Made by a program: the position numbers and the translations under genes. Shown piece by piece: positions 32,445-40,960 of a stretch of DNA of 64,000 nucleotides. This DNA is from Arthrobacter sp. StoSoilB22 (GTDB taxonomy: Bacteria > Actinomycetota > Actinomycetes > Actinomycetales > Micrococcaceae): assembly GCF_019977315.1 (NCBI RefSeq), contig NZ_AP024652.1, positions 2,666,001 to 2,730,000 on the forward strand. The letters are read 5' to 3'. Within the stretch, counting starts at the first letter, position 1; every line of letters begins with the position of its first letter. The notes below the pieces were generated by a model. It made no database searches. It worked only from the letters and a program-made list of their open reading frames with translations, and was not told the DNA's origin.

Positions 32445-32793
32445 GGTGCTTCGGTTCTCCTGGGTGGCCCGGGTGTCTGTATCCACTAAATCTACTGCGG
32501 TTTGTGCGAAATATGCTGATCTGCAAGCGGAAGCTCTTGCGGGCGGCATGCCACGCCCCTACACTCCTGCCAAGGGTTACTTGGCGGATTCGTTCCTGTG
32601 ATCCGGCTTTTGCTTGAACTTCGGTTCGGTTATTGCTGGATCCGGTCCCGATCTACGGAACAATCATCGGTGCCAACCTTGGGTTTCATAACTGAAGATC
32701 TTGGCTTGACCCTGGCTGGGGAGCGGCAAAGCAGGGGCTGCGCTTAATTGCGTGGCCTGTCTTGGCAATTGGCGTACCACTCCAGGAGTTCTC
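32445..32793. other. 349-bp intergenic region with nested hairpin, between smc and the large secreted-protein gene
   Basis: Divergent spacer. It holds a nested structure: outer arms GATCCGGC (32600-32607) and GCTGGATC (32635-32642) enclose a GAAC-TTCG-GTTC hairpin (32616-32627) with a stable UUCG tetraloop. AGGAG five to six bases before 32794 is the ribosome binding site of the downstream gene. No known riboswitch signature and no convincing promoter were seen. Confidence 0.6.
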
Positions 32794-35700
32794 ATGCCCG
32801 GTCGTTCAGCTACCCGATCACAGCGAGTCTTCAGGGGATTTCTTGTTCCCTTGGTGATTGGCATGACGGCGGCCCTGCTGCCCCTTACCGCACCAGCTGC
32901 AGTTGCGGCAGGGCCCTGCGACCCCGTGGTGAACCTCGTGGCGTGCGAGAACTCTAAGGCCGGAAGTCCGCCGTCGGAATGGGACATCAGCGGTGCCGGC
33001 GATGACAGCATTCAGGGCTTTTCCACCGAAATCAGTGTGAATGCGGGGCAACCCATTCGCTTCAAGGTGGATACGAGTGCCCCGAGCTACACCATTGCGA
33101 TTTATCGAACAGGCTGGTATGGCGGCCAGGGGGCGCGCAAGATCGCCGACGTAGTGCCTTCGGTGCTGCGGCAAAACCAGCCAGCTTGCCGGAGTGACGC
33201 CACCACCGGCATATATGACTGCGGAACCTGGGCGGTTTCCGCAACGTGGCAGGTGCCGGCCACAGCCGTCTCAGGGGTCTATATCGCCCTGCTGAAGCGG
33301 CCCGATACGGGGGCGAAGAGCCACATCACCTTCATTGTGCGCAACGACGGAAACCGTTCCGCTGTGATCTTCCAAACCGCTGACCAGACGTGGCAGGCCT
33401 ACAACTCATACGGCGGTGCTGACTTCTACCAAGGCGTCAACGGCCGTGCCTATAAAGTCAGTTATAACCGCCCCGTGGCCACCAGGGGAGGACCGGATGG
33501 CCGGGATTTCTACTTCGCCAACGAATACCCCATGGTGCGTTTCCTGGAACAGAATGGTTACGACGTCAGCTACATCAGCGGCCTGGACGCGGACCGCAAT
33601 GGCGCAGAGCTGCTGAACCACAAGGTGTTCCTGTCAGTAGGCCACGACGAATACTGGTCGGGACCGCAACGTGCGAACGTCACTGCTGCAAGGGATGCAG
33701 GAGTGAATCTTCAATTTCTCTCCGGTAACGAAATGTACTGGAGAACACGGTTTGAGCCGTCTGCGGTTGACGGTGCAGCCAACCGCACCCTGACGTGCTA
33801 CAAGGAGACGTGGGCAAACGAAAAGATTGATCCCACTGCCCAGTGGACAGGCACCTGGCGTGATCCTCGCTTCGCGTCCCAAGCCAACGGCGGAGGCCTT
33901 CCCGAAAACGGCCTGACAGGCACGTTGTACATGTCAAACTTTTCAGACCTGCCGGTGACAGTCTCGGCTCAGGAAGGGAAGGCCCGCCTATGGCGCAATA
34001 CGTCGTTGGCGTCGCTTCCGGCTGGTTCTTCGGCAGCATTGGCTCCCCACACCATCGGATACGAGTCAAATGAAGATCTGGACAACGGGTTCAGGCCTGC
34101 GGGTCTGGTCAAGCTGTCCACCACCGTGGGGAACGTTCCACAATATCTTCAGGACTTCGGCAACACAGTGGCTCCGGGAAGCACCACGCACAATGTGACT
34201 CTTTACCGGGCAGCAAGCGGAGCCTTGGTCTTTTCTGCAGGCAGTGTCCAATGGACCTGGGGCCTGGACCAGGAGCACGACGGCAATGGTGCAGCGGCCG
34301 ATGTACGCATGAGGCAGGCACAGGTCAACCTACTGGCCGATATGGGTGCACAGCCCGCCACGAGGGCTGCCGGTCTGGTTGCGGCAGCACCGAGCACCGA
34401 TACCACCAAGCCCACGGCCGCCATCACAGCGCCGGCCAATGGTGCAACGGTGGCCCACGGAAGCAGCGTCACAGTAACGGGAACTGCCGCCGATGTGGGC
34501 GGCGTGATCGCTGGCGTGGAAGTCTCCACCGACGGCGGCACCACGTGGCATCCTGCCCAAGGCAAGCAAAATTGGACATACAGCTACGTCCAAACGGGCT
34601 TCGCCACGGCAACCATTCAGGCCCGGGCCATCGACGATAGTGCCAACATCGGGGCGGCCACCGTCAGAAACCTGACTCTCAGTGGGCCCTACAGCGTCTT
34701 CGGCCAAACCGTTCCAACGGTCAAAGACTCCGGTGACGGAGGCGCCTATGAGATGGGCCTCCGGTTCACTCCCTCTGTGGATGGCTTCATCACAGGGGTT
34801 CGCTTCTACAAGAGTGCTGCCAACACGGGAACGCACACAGGATCCTTGTGGAGCTCCACCGGCGAGCGCCTGGCCACAGTGACCTTCACGAATGAAACGG
34901 CTTCGGGGTGGCAGACCGCACTCTTTACGCAAGCTGTTCCGGTGGCGGCCGGACAAAAGTACACGGTCTCCTATTGGGCACCCAACGGTCACTACGCCAC
35001 CAAGGACTTCCAGTGGGCGAGCTTCGGATCCGCCGATCCCCCGCTGAAGGTGGCCGGAGGATTCGGGGCCGAACCGGCCGGTGTCTATGCAACATCCCAA
35101 AGCTTCCCCACCGCCAGCTATAACGGCGGCAACTACTTCGCTGATGCTCTTTTCAGCACCGTGGACAGCTCGCCTATGACCGTTTCGGGACATTCCCCCA
35201 TTCCCTCGTCCTCGAGTGTTCCTGTTGACACGAAGGTGAGCGCGGTCTTCTCCAAGCCCGTCACTGCCGCCAGTGTGCAACTGACCGTGCAGTCGCCGTC
35301 GGGGCCGGTAGCAGGCACCACGGCGTACGACGCCGCCACGCGTCGGGCGACGTTCACGCCGTCGAACGCTTTAGCCTTCAGCACCCAATTCACCGCAACC
35401 TTATCCGGCACCGATTCAATTGGTGGTCCGGTAACAGCCGGCGGAACCTGGACCTTCACCACAGCAGCAACGCTGCCGGTCCCCGGCGCCTGCCCGTGCA
35501 GTCTCTTTAATGACTCGGTCACTCCCGGCATCGCCGAACTGCGTGAAGGGGTTCCCCTGACGCTTGGCGTGAGGTTCTCCAGTGTCTCGGCGGGTGAGGT
35601 TCTGGGCATGCGCTTCTACAAGTCGGCGGGGAACACAGGAACCCACAACGGCGCCCTCTACTCGGCCACCGGCCAGCAACTGGCAACGGTCGCGTTCACG

Positions 35701-36804
35701 AATGAGACCGCCTCCGGCTGGCAAACCGCGATGTTCAGTCAACCTGTCCAAATGGCCGCAAATACGGACTACATCGTGTCCTACAAGTCACTGACCGGCA
35801 CCTATTCAGCCACAACCAATGGTTTCGGATCAGGGATGAGTGTGGGTCCGCTGAGGGCTGCTTCCGACGCAGGCGCTTACACGTACAGCGGCGATTTTGC
35901 CTCTTCCCGGTCCACCTCCAGCTACCTGGTGGATGTGGTGGTCACCGTCCCCAACCCGCCGTTTACTGTCGGTTCACAGTCCCCGCTACCCAACGCGGCC
36001 AGCGTTCCCTTGAGCTCCGCGGTCAGTGCAGTGCTCTCCGAGGAAGCAGTCGCATCCAGCGTCACACTGGGACTGAAAGTCACCGGTGGAGCCTCGGTAG
36101 CAGGGTCCGCCACCTATGATCAAGCCACCCGCAAGGTCACCTTCACCCCGGCTGCACCCTTGGCCGCCGGGACGTCCTACACGGCAACAGTTACTGCGAC
36201 TTCGGTGTCCGGCCAGCCGATGTCCGGCGGAAGCACGTGGACCTTCACCACTGTTCCGGCTCCGCGAACGCCCGGGGTTTGCCCCTGCACGCTCTTCCAG
36301 GACACTGTGACTCCCACCACTCCGGATGCGAATGACGGCGTGCCTTTGTCCCTCGGTGTCCGGTTTGCCAGCGACACCGCCGGGCAGGTCACCGGCGTGC
36401 GGTTCTACAAGGCGGCCGGTAACACCGGAACGCACACGGGCTCGCTGTACACAACGGCCGGGCAGTTACTGGCAACCGTGACTTTCGCCAACGAGTCCAG
36501 TCAAGGATGGCAGACTGCGTCGTTCAGCCAGCCAGTGAGCATCGAAGCAGATACAGAGTACGTGGTGGCCTACAAGTCTCCCACCGGCAAGTACTCCTAC
36601 AGCTCAGGCGGATTTGGTGCCGGCCTGACAAGTGGTCCGCTCCGTGCGGCTTCCGATTCCGGAGCCTTCTCCTACAGCGGTGACTTCCCCAATGCATCCT
36701 CTACTGCCAATTACCTGGTGGATCTGGTGTTCACGGTGACCACGCCACCATTGACGATTTCCGAGCAAGTTCCGGCACCGGGGGGCTACTGGGATTCCGG
36801 TTGA
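32794..36804 (+). CDS. secreted DMFase-like / DUF4082 modular protein, N-terminal part before a frameshift
   Basis: 1336 aa up to a premature stop. A signal peptide (about 1-38, hydrophobic core then APAAVAAG) is followed by a domain resembling the N,N-dimethylformamidase large-subunit family, with VGHDEYWSG and LSGNEMYWRTR (about residues 45-530); then an Ig-like domain (about 540-630), three DUF4082 modules and two Big_5-like Ig domains between them. A third Ig domain is cut by the frameshift. The protein should be extracellular; its substrate is unknown. ATG at 32794 has AGGAG upstream. See the fragment that continues in another frame. Confidence 0.85.
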   Translation: MPGRSATRSQRVFRGFLVPLVIGMTAALLPLTAPAAVAAGPCDPVVNLVACENSKAGSPPSEWDISGAGDDSIQGFSTEISVNAGQPIRFKVDTSAPSYTIAIYRTGWYGGQGARKIADVVPSVLRQNQPACRSDATTGIYDCGTWAVSATWQVPATAVSGVYIALLKRPDTGAKSHITFIVRNDGNRSAVIFQTADQTWQAYNSYGGADFYQGVNGRAYKVSYNRPVATRGGPDGRDFYFANEYPMVRFLEQNGYDVSYISGLDADRNGAELLNHKVFLSVGHDEYWSGPQRANVTAARDAGVNLQFLSGNEMYWRTRFEPSAVDGAANRTLTCYKETWANEKIDPTAQWTGTWRDPRFASQANGGGLPENGLTGTLYMSNFSDLPVTVSAQEGKARLWRNTSLASLPAGSSAALAPHTIGYESNEDLDNGFRPAGLVKLSTTVGNVPQYLQDFGNTVAPGSTTHNVTLYRAASGALVFSAGSVQWTWGLDQEHDGNGAAADVRMRQAQVNLLADMGAQPATRAAGLVAAAPSTDTTKPTAAITAPANGATVAHGSSVTVTGTAADVGGVIAGVEVSTDGGTTWHPAQGKQNWTYSYVQTGFATATIQARAIDDSANIGAATVRNLTLSGPYSVFGQTVPTVKDSGDGGAYEMGLRFTPSVDGFITGVRFYKSAANTGTHTGSLWSSTGERLATVTFTNETASGWQTALFTQAVPVAAGQKYTVSYWAPNGHYATKDFQWASFGSADPPLKVAGGFGAEPAGVYATSQSFPTASYNGGNYFADALFSTVDSSPMTVSGHSPIPSSSSVPVDTKVSAVFSKPVTAASVQLTVQSPSGPVAGTTAYDAATRRATFTPSNALAFSTQFTATLSGTDSIGGPVTAGGTWTFTTAATLPVPGACPCSLFNDSVTPGIAELREGVPLTLGVRFSSVSAGEVLGMRFYKSAGNTGTHNGALYSATGQQLATVAFTNETASGWQTAMFSQPVQMAANTDYIVSYKSLTGTYSATTNGFGSGMSVGPLRAASDAGAYTYSGDFASSRSTSSYLVDVVVTVPNPPFTVGSQSPLPNAASVPLSSAVSAVLSEEAVASSVTLGLKVTGGASVAGSATYDQATRKVTFTPAAPLAAGTSYTATVTATSVSGQPMSGGSTWTFTTVPAPRTPGVCPCTLFQDTVTPTTPDANDGVPLSLGVRFASDTAGQVTGVRFYKAAGNTGTHTGSLYTTAGQLLATVTFANESSQGWQTASFSQPVSIEADTEYVVAYKSPTGKYSYSSGGFGAGLTSGPLRAASDSGAFSYSGDFPNASSTANYLVDLVFTVTTPPLTISEQVPAPGGYWDSG

Positions 36805-37530
36805 CGTCAAACCGTCGATCACTTTCTCATCAGCCATACGGCCGGGCGCTTCGTTCACCCTGACGGCAAATGGCGGCCCGATCGCCGGGGCGGCAGCCCT
36901 ATCCGCCGACAACCGGAGCGTGACGTTCACCCCCGCAGCGGCGCTGCCCGCCAGCACTGTGGTTACTGCAAGCGTGGCGAATGTCTTGTCCCAACAGGGG
37001 CAAGCTTTCCCCACCACTACATGGCAATTCACTACTGCGGCCCCGGCCGTCCAGCAATCCACAATTTTCGGGTCGCTGGTTCCACAGGTTGCCACAACAT
37101 CGGACTTCATGCCTGTCGAATTGGGTACCGCCTTTACGGTGTCCCAAGCCGGGAACGTGACGGGAATCCGCTTCTACAAGGGAGCTGGAAACACTGGAAC
37201 CCACGTTGGCTCGCTGTGGAACTCGGCAGGCACCCGTCTGGCGCAAGTGACCTTCACCAACGAGACGGCCACGGGCTGGCAAACCGCCACCTTGGCCACA
37301 CCAGTGGCACTGGCGACCGGCCAAACCTACGTGGTGTCCTACCGGGCACCGAATGGCCGTTACTCTTCGACGCAAGGCTTCTTCAACCAGACCTGGACAA
37401 GTGGGGTCTTCACCGCCACCGGTCCGAACAACGGCCGGTACCGGTACGGCTCGGGAGGCGCCATGCCCACTAACTCGTGGAACGCCACGAACTACTTTGT
37501 GGACGTGGTGTACTCAACCACTGCGCCGGC
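34690..37530 (+). repeat. four DUF4082 modules alternating with Ig-like linkers
   Basis: Protein-level repeats at about 34690-35170, 35485-35955, 36280-36750 and 37058-37530. Each holds GxRFYK(S/A/G)A.NTGTH.G.L, then A.VTF.NE(T/S)..GWQTA, V.A...Y.VSY..P.G.Y. Units 2 and 3 begin with CPC(S/T)LF. Linkers begin with a TV/TIS....P.P pattern and end in W.FTT. The fourth module lies beyond the frameshift, in the shifted frame. Confidence 0.8.
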
Positions 37531-37711
37531 CCAGCAGCAGTTGGCCGCGCCAGCTCCGTCGTCTACAGCCACCCCCACAGTGACACCGGCACCGACCCCC
37601 ACGGCGACTGCGACAGGCACAGCGACGCCAACTCCTAGTCCGTCACCGAGCCCGACACCCAGTCCCACGCAATCAGGCGGGCTACTCTGCGGGCTGTTGC
37701 GGGTCTGCTGA
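36785..37711 (+). pseudogene. C-terminal part of the DMFase-like / DUF4082 protein, out of frame
   Basis: Continues the preceding gene after one extra G in a six-G run (36780-36785). In this frame the interrupted Ig domain resumes as ATGIPVDVKPSITFS, then completes with SVTFTPAAALPAS, followed by the fourth DUF4082 module and a Pro/Thr/Ser-rich low-complexity stretch (about 37540-37675), ending in GGLLCGLLRVC. An internal ATG exists at 36920 but has no clear ribosome binding site. With five G, one uninterrupted product of about 1640 aa would result. Whether this is a true lesion, phase variation or a read error cannot be told here. Confidence 0.75.
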
Positions 37712-37716
37712 CGGCT

Positions 37717-38745
37717 TTAGCGAACAACGCCCGGGGACCACGCATGGGCGATGAACAAACTGGGCTGGGAGCCGGGTCCGGTTCCCAGCTTCCAGATGTT
37801 GCTGTCTCCGTCGGTGGTTTCGTCAGCCAAACCATAAAGAAGGTTCTGGTTATCCAGCCACTCGATCTGGTCATCAACGCTGCGCTTCTCTGAGAGCTCG
37901 GTTTCCTGTCCCGTGGCCAGCTCCAGCACACCGACGTTCCAGTGCGGCGCCAGCGCCCCGCCGTCGTTCTTCTTGTACGCAATTCGTGTACCGTCAGGGG
38001 AAATGGACGGACACTCCACGTTGTCGTGAATAGCTGTCAAGGTCCTGTCGGACAGGCTCCCCCGCACCAGCCAGATGCGTCCGGAAGAAGCGGCAGTGGC
38101 GTAGAAGACATCACCCTGGCCTGGAGCGAACGTCACACCCCATATGTTCCTGTCCGTGGCAAGAACCCGCTCACCATTGACCATCAAGGCGAAGTCCTCA
38201 AGGTTTCCTGAGGTGCCGTCCGGGAAGCTGATCTCTGTGGCGGTCGAAAACCCCGCGGCGGCATAGGAATGGCCGGAGACGAATACCGTTGTGGCGATCA
38301 TGGACCCATCAGGACTGATGCGGGTCCTGCTGGGAATTCCCGGGACCGGCCATGAACGCTGTTGCTGCCAATTGCGGTCCAGGACCTCAGCTTCAAACGC
38401 TGTTACCAAGCCCCGGTTTGTTCTCAGGCACACCACTTTCTCCGGTGTTCCGTAAACACGATCGCACTCATGCTCACTCACGGCCCGGGGACCGTCAGGA
38501 GCCGACAGCGGGACTGTAGCTGCTTTGCCGTATCCCTGGCCCGACGCTGTATTCCGAAAAAGGATAAACGGGCCTGCCGGAAGAGGCTGGCCTGCCGTGA
38601 CGCCTACTGATGAAGCGGCAGTTCGGCTCTCTTCAAAACGCTGGTACGCGCCCACAGCATAAATACCGGCCGCCACCAGGACCAGTGCCGTGACAGCAAG
38701 GAGTGCGCCCCACCGCAACTTACTTTGAGCCAGCGCGCCACTCAT
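37717..38745 (-). CDS. membrane-anchored TolB-like beta-propeller protein
   Basis: 342 aa. One N-terminal membrane helix (about 12-30, LLAVTALVLVAAGIYAVG) followed by an extracytoplasmic region with repeated propeller strands, e.g. RTRISPDGSMIATTVF and CPSISPDGTRIAYKKN, the SPDG(T/S) motif of TolB/WD40-like PD40 repeats. No enzymatic residues recognised. It overlaps the upstream MFS gene by four bases (ATGA), so the two are co-translated; it may help sense or scaffold outside the membrane. It converges with the large secreted-protein gene, five bases apart. Confidence 0.8.
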   Translation of the reverse strand: MSGALAQSKLRWGALLAVTALVLVAAGIYAVGAYQRFEESRTAASSVGVTAGQPLPAGPFILFRNTASGQGYGKAATVPLSAPDGPRAVSEHECDRVYGTPEKVVCLRTNRGLVTAFEAEVLDRNWQQQRSWPVPGIPSRTRISPDGSMIATTVFVSGHSYAAAGFSTATEISFPDGTSGNLEDFALMVNGERVLATDRNIWGVTFAPGQGDVFYATAASSGRIWLVRGSLSDRTLTAIHDNVECPSISPDGTRIAYKKNDGGALAPHWNVGVLELATGQETELSEKRSVDDQIEWLDNQNLLYGLADETTDGDSNIWKLGTGPGSQPSLFIAHAWSPGVVR

Positions 38746-40040
38746 GCCCCGTCACTCACGTCCCCTGCCGGTGCCACCCGGGCGCCACGCAGGATGAAAG
38801 CCACAGCCACCACAGCGCAAGCGAGCAAACCGGCCGCTGCCACCATGGCCGTTGGAGCACCTACTGCGTACCACAGGACACCAAAACCTGCCGATGCCGT
38901 CATCCGGGTGAGGGCCACCACCGTCTGTGCGGATGCGATGCCCAAGGCAAGCTTTCCCGGGGGCGTCAGTTGGCTCGCCAAGGCCGCCAGAACTCCGTCC
39001 GTGGCCGCGTAGAACGCCCCCAGAAGGACCAGACAGCCAATGGTTGCCCAGAGCCCTCCGAAAAAAGGTGCTGCCGCCAGGAGATACGTTGCCAGCAATG
39101 CAAGGTGCCCACCCACGAACACCGGAATTTTCCCCACCCTGTCCGCGAGCCTGCCCAACGGAACGGCGAACGCCAGGAACACCACGTTGGTGCCTACGAA
39201 CAACAGGGGAAACCACTGTACGGCGAAAGAATCCCGAGCCTGCAGGACGAGGTAGATAAAGCCGTCACCAATGGTGACCAAACCCAGGAGGCCAGCAGCA
39301 ACCAGCAGCTTGCCCAGCCCCGGCTCCTTCAGGTGACTCCAGGAAAAAGCGAACAAACGCCGCTCCTCGCGGTCCTCCGTGCCTTGGAGACCACGTGCTT
39401 TGATATCCGGCACCACCAGAGCCAGGACGGCGACACCAATCACCGCGAAAGCCAAAGACACCACAAACACCGTACTGAAACCGTTGGGAATCATCAGCAA
39501 CACAAAGAAGGCGATCAACGGACCGGTTGCAGCGCCAATGTTGTCCAGCATCCTGTGAACGCCAAAGGATCGCGCCAGATGTTCAGGCTGTGCAGACACG
39601 GAGATCAGAGCGTCCCGCGGAGCTGTGCGAATGCCCTTGCCGATCCTGTCCCCGGTGACTATCGCAGCGATCGCCCAGAAACCGCCGGCGAAGAGGAAAC
39701 CGATCCTGGCGAGCATGGATAAGCCGTAGCCGGCCAAGGCGATTCGTTTGGGGTGGCCGCTGCGGTCGGCGGCCCAGCCGGCTGCGATCCTGACAATCGC
39801 GCTGGCTCCTTGGTTGATGCCGTCGATGAGGCCGAAGGCAATGGTGGACAGACCCAGGAATCCGGTCACGTACAACGGGAGGATCGCGGTGACCGATTCC
39901 GAGGAAACATCGGTCACCATGCTCACAATGCCCAGCCAGAGGATGACCGGGGACAAACGGAACGGCACTTCACTTGTTAGTGCCGTTCGTGCTCCCTCCG
40001 GTTTGTCCCGCTTGCCTCGGTCCGAGAGTGAAATGTACAT
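38742..40040 (-). CDS. MFS transporter
   Basis: 432 aa with about 12 membrane helices. Helix 2-3 loop GWAADRSGHPKRIALAG is a clear MFS A-motif, and TGDRIGKGIRTAPRDALIS belongs to an actinobacterial MFS subfamily. Ribosome binding site AGGAG before ATG at 40040. Substrate unknown. Translationally coupled to the downstream beta-propeller gene. Confidence 0.88.
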   Translation of the reverse strand: MYISLSDRGKRDKPEGARTALTSEVPFRLSPVILWLGIVSMVTDVSSESVTAILPLYVTGFLGLSTIAFGLIDGINQGASAIVRIAAGWAADRSGHPKRIALAGYGLSMLARIGFLFAGGFWAIAAIVTGDRIGKGIRTAPRDALISVSAQPEHLARSFGVHRMLDNIGAATGPLIAFFVLLMIPNGFSTVFVVSLAFAVIGVAVLALVVPDIKARGLQGTEDREERRLFAFSWSHLKEPGLGKLLVAAGLLGLVTIGDGFIYLVLQARDSFAVQWFPLLFVGTNVVFLAFAVPLGRLADRVGKIPVFVGGHLALLATYLLAAAPFFGGLWATIGCLVLLGAFYAATDGVLAALASQLTPPGKLALGIASAQTVVALTRMTASAGFGVLWYAVGAPTAMVAAAGLLACAVVAVAFILRGARVAPAGDVSDGA

Positions 40041-40048
40041 CGCAGCTC

Positions 40049-40780
40049 CTAGTCCGCCGCCGTGCGCAGGCTGCCCAAAAGTTGGAAACGGGAGTTGCCT
40101 GTACCTGTCGTCGTCACTGACACCGTGACCGTATCCGTGCCACGAACGAACCGTTCGGCCATCGCCCCCTCCGCCGCCGGCGCCGCCTCGAACCAGAATC
40201 CATGGGCCACCAAGGACTGGCGGAAGTTCGCCAGAACCTCAGCCTGTGGTTTGCCGATGACGCCATCCGCGGCAACCTGGAGGACATCACCGGAGGTCGA
40301 GACTGACGTGGAGCCGATTGTTGTACCTTCGGGCAAGGTCAGGACGCCGGCCGGCCAACCGTCCACCACTTCACCGGCCGCACTTCCCGGCTGGGGCAAG
40401 GAGCCGGTAATCAACGGCGCGGGGGCGGAAGGTTCGGGCAAGCCGGTGGGGGTGGTCGTGACCGGCGGCAGGACCTCAAGCGGCTTAGCCGTGGAAGGGC
40501 CGCCCTCGCTGCTGGTACCTTCGGTGCTGTTGTCGCTGCTGCTGCCGCCGCTGCCTTCAGTGCCCGACGCCGGGCTGCCGGACTGGGCGGGCTCCCCGGC
40601 ACCACCTGGGGTCGGGGTCCCTGAAGCGGTGGCGTTGGAGCCTGGGGTTGGGGCCGAAGACGATGTGCTTTGGGCGGCCGTCGGCCCGGGCTTCGCTGCC
40701 ATCTGATCCAAAATGATGGCTACGGCGGCGATCAGCACAGCAAGGCAAATACCCGCAATGACCAGCCGCCGCGCCATCAT
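40049..40780 (-). CDS. membrane-anchored low-complexity hypothetical protein
   Basis: 243 aa. A single N-terminal membrane helix (about 5-27, LVIAGICLAVLIAAVAIIL) is followed by about 100 residues rich in Ser, Gly, Pro, Thr and Ala, then a compact C-terminal domain of about 100 residues beginning GWPAGVLTLPEGT. I do not recognise that domain. The form, an anchor plus long flexible stalk plus small head, suggests a surface protein. Two adjacent ATG codons (40780 and 40777) overlap the stop of the short ORF upstream. Confidence 0.75.
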   Translation of the reverse strand: MMARRLVIAGICLAVLIAAVAIILDQMAAKPGPTAAQSTSSSAPTPGSNATASGTPTPGGAGEPAQSGSPASGTEGSGGSSSDNSTEGTSSEGGPSTAKPLEVLPPVTTTPTGLPEPSAPAPLITGSLPQPGSAAGEVVDGWPAGVLTLPEGTTIGSTSVSTSGDVLQVAADGVIGKPQAEVLANFRQSLVAHGFWFEAAPAAEGAMAERFVRGTDTVTVSVTTTGTGNSRFQLLGSLRTAAD

Positions 40781-40914
40781 GGCATGTCCGGGGTGACGGG
40801 CTGGGCAACAGGTTGATGGGCCGTTTCGGAAAACACTGCGGGTAGAACTGACGCCACCCGCATTGTGGTGGCGTTGACGTTTGCGATGGCGATTCGAAGC
40901 GCCAAGCTGTTCAT
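40777..40914 (-). CDS. short ORF of 45 aa, uncertain
   Basis: Starts MNSLALRIAIANVNATTM, slightly basic with an amphipathic N-terminus. It ends in ATGA with the following gene (four-base overlap), which is the main reason to take it seriously. No clear Shine-Dalgarno is present, and there is no recognisable family. It may be a small peptide or just a leader ORF that couples translation to the downstream gene. Confidence 0.35.
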   Translation of the reverse strand: MNSLALRIAIANVNATTMRVASVLPAVFSETAHQPVAQPVTPDMP

Positions 40915-40960
40915 GGGGACAGTCTGCCATTGCCGCCCCGATTCGGGAACAGTTTTGGCC

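Noticed and set aside
37540..37675. Pro/Thr/Ser-rich short repeats considered as a DNA repeat or CRISPR-like array
   Set aside because: They are in-frame codons for a protein stalk with no regular unit or spacers.
36920..37711. Independent gene starting at ATG 36920
   Set aside because: The frame continues conserved Ig-domain residues upstream to 36785, so it is the tail of the frameshifted gene rather than a separate one.
38703..39722. 339-codon plus-strand frame opposite the MFS gene
   Set aside because: Extremely polar, low-complexity antisense product; the minus strand carries a clear 12-helix transporter.
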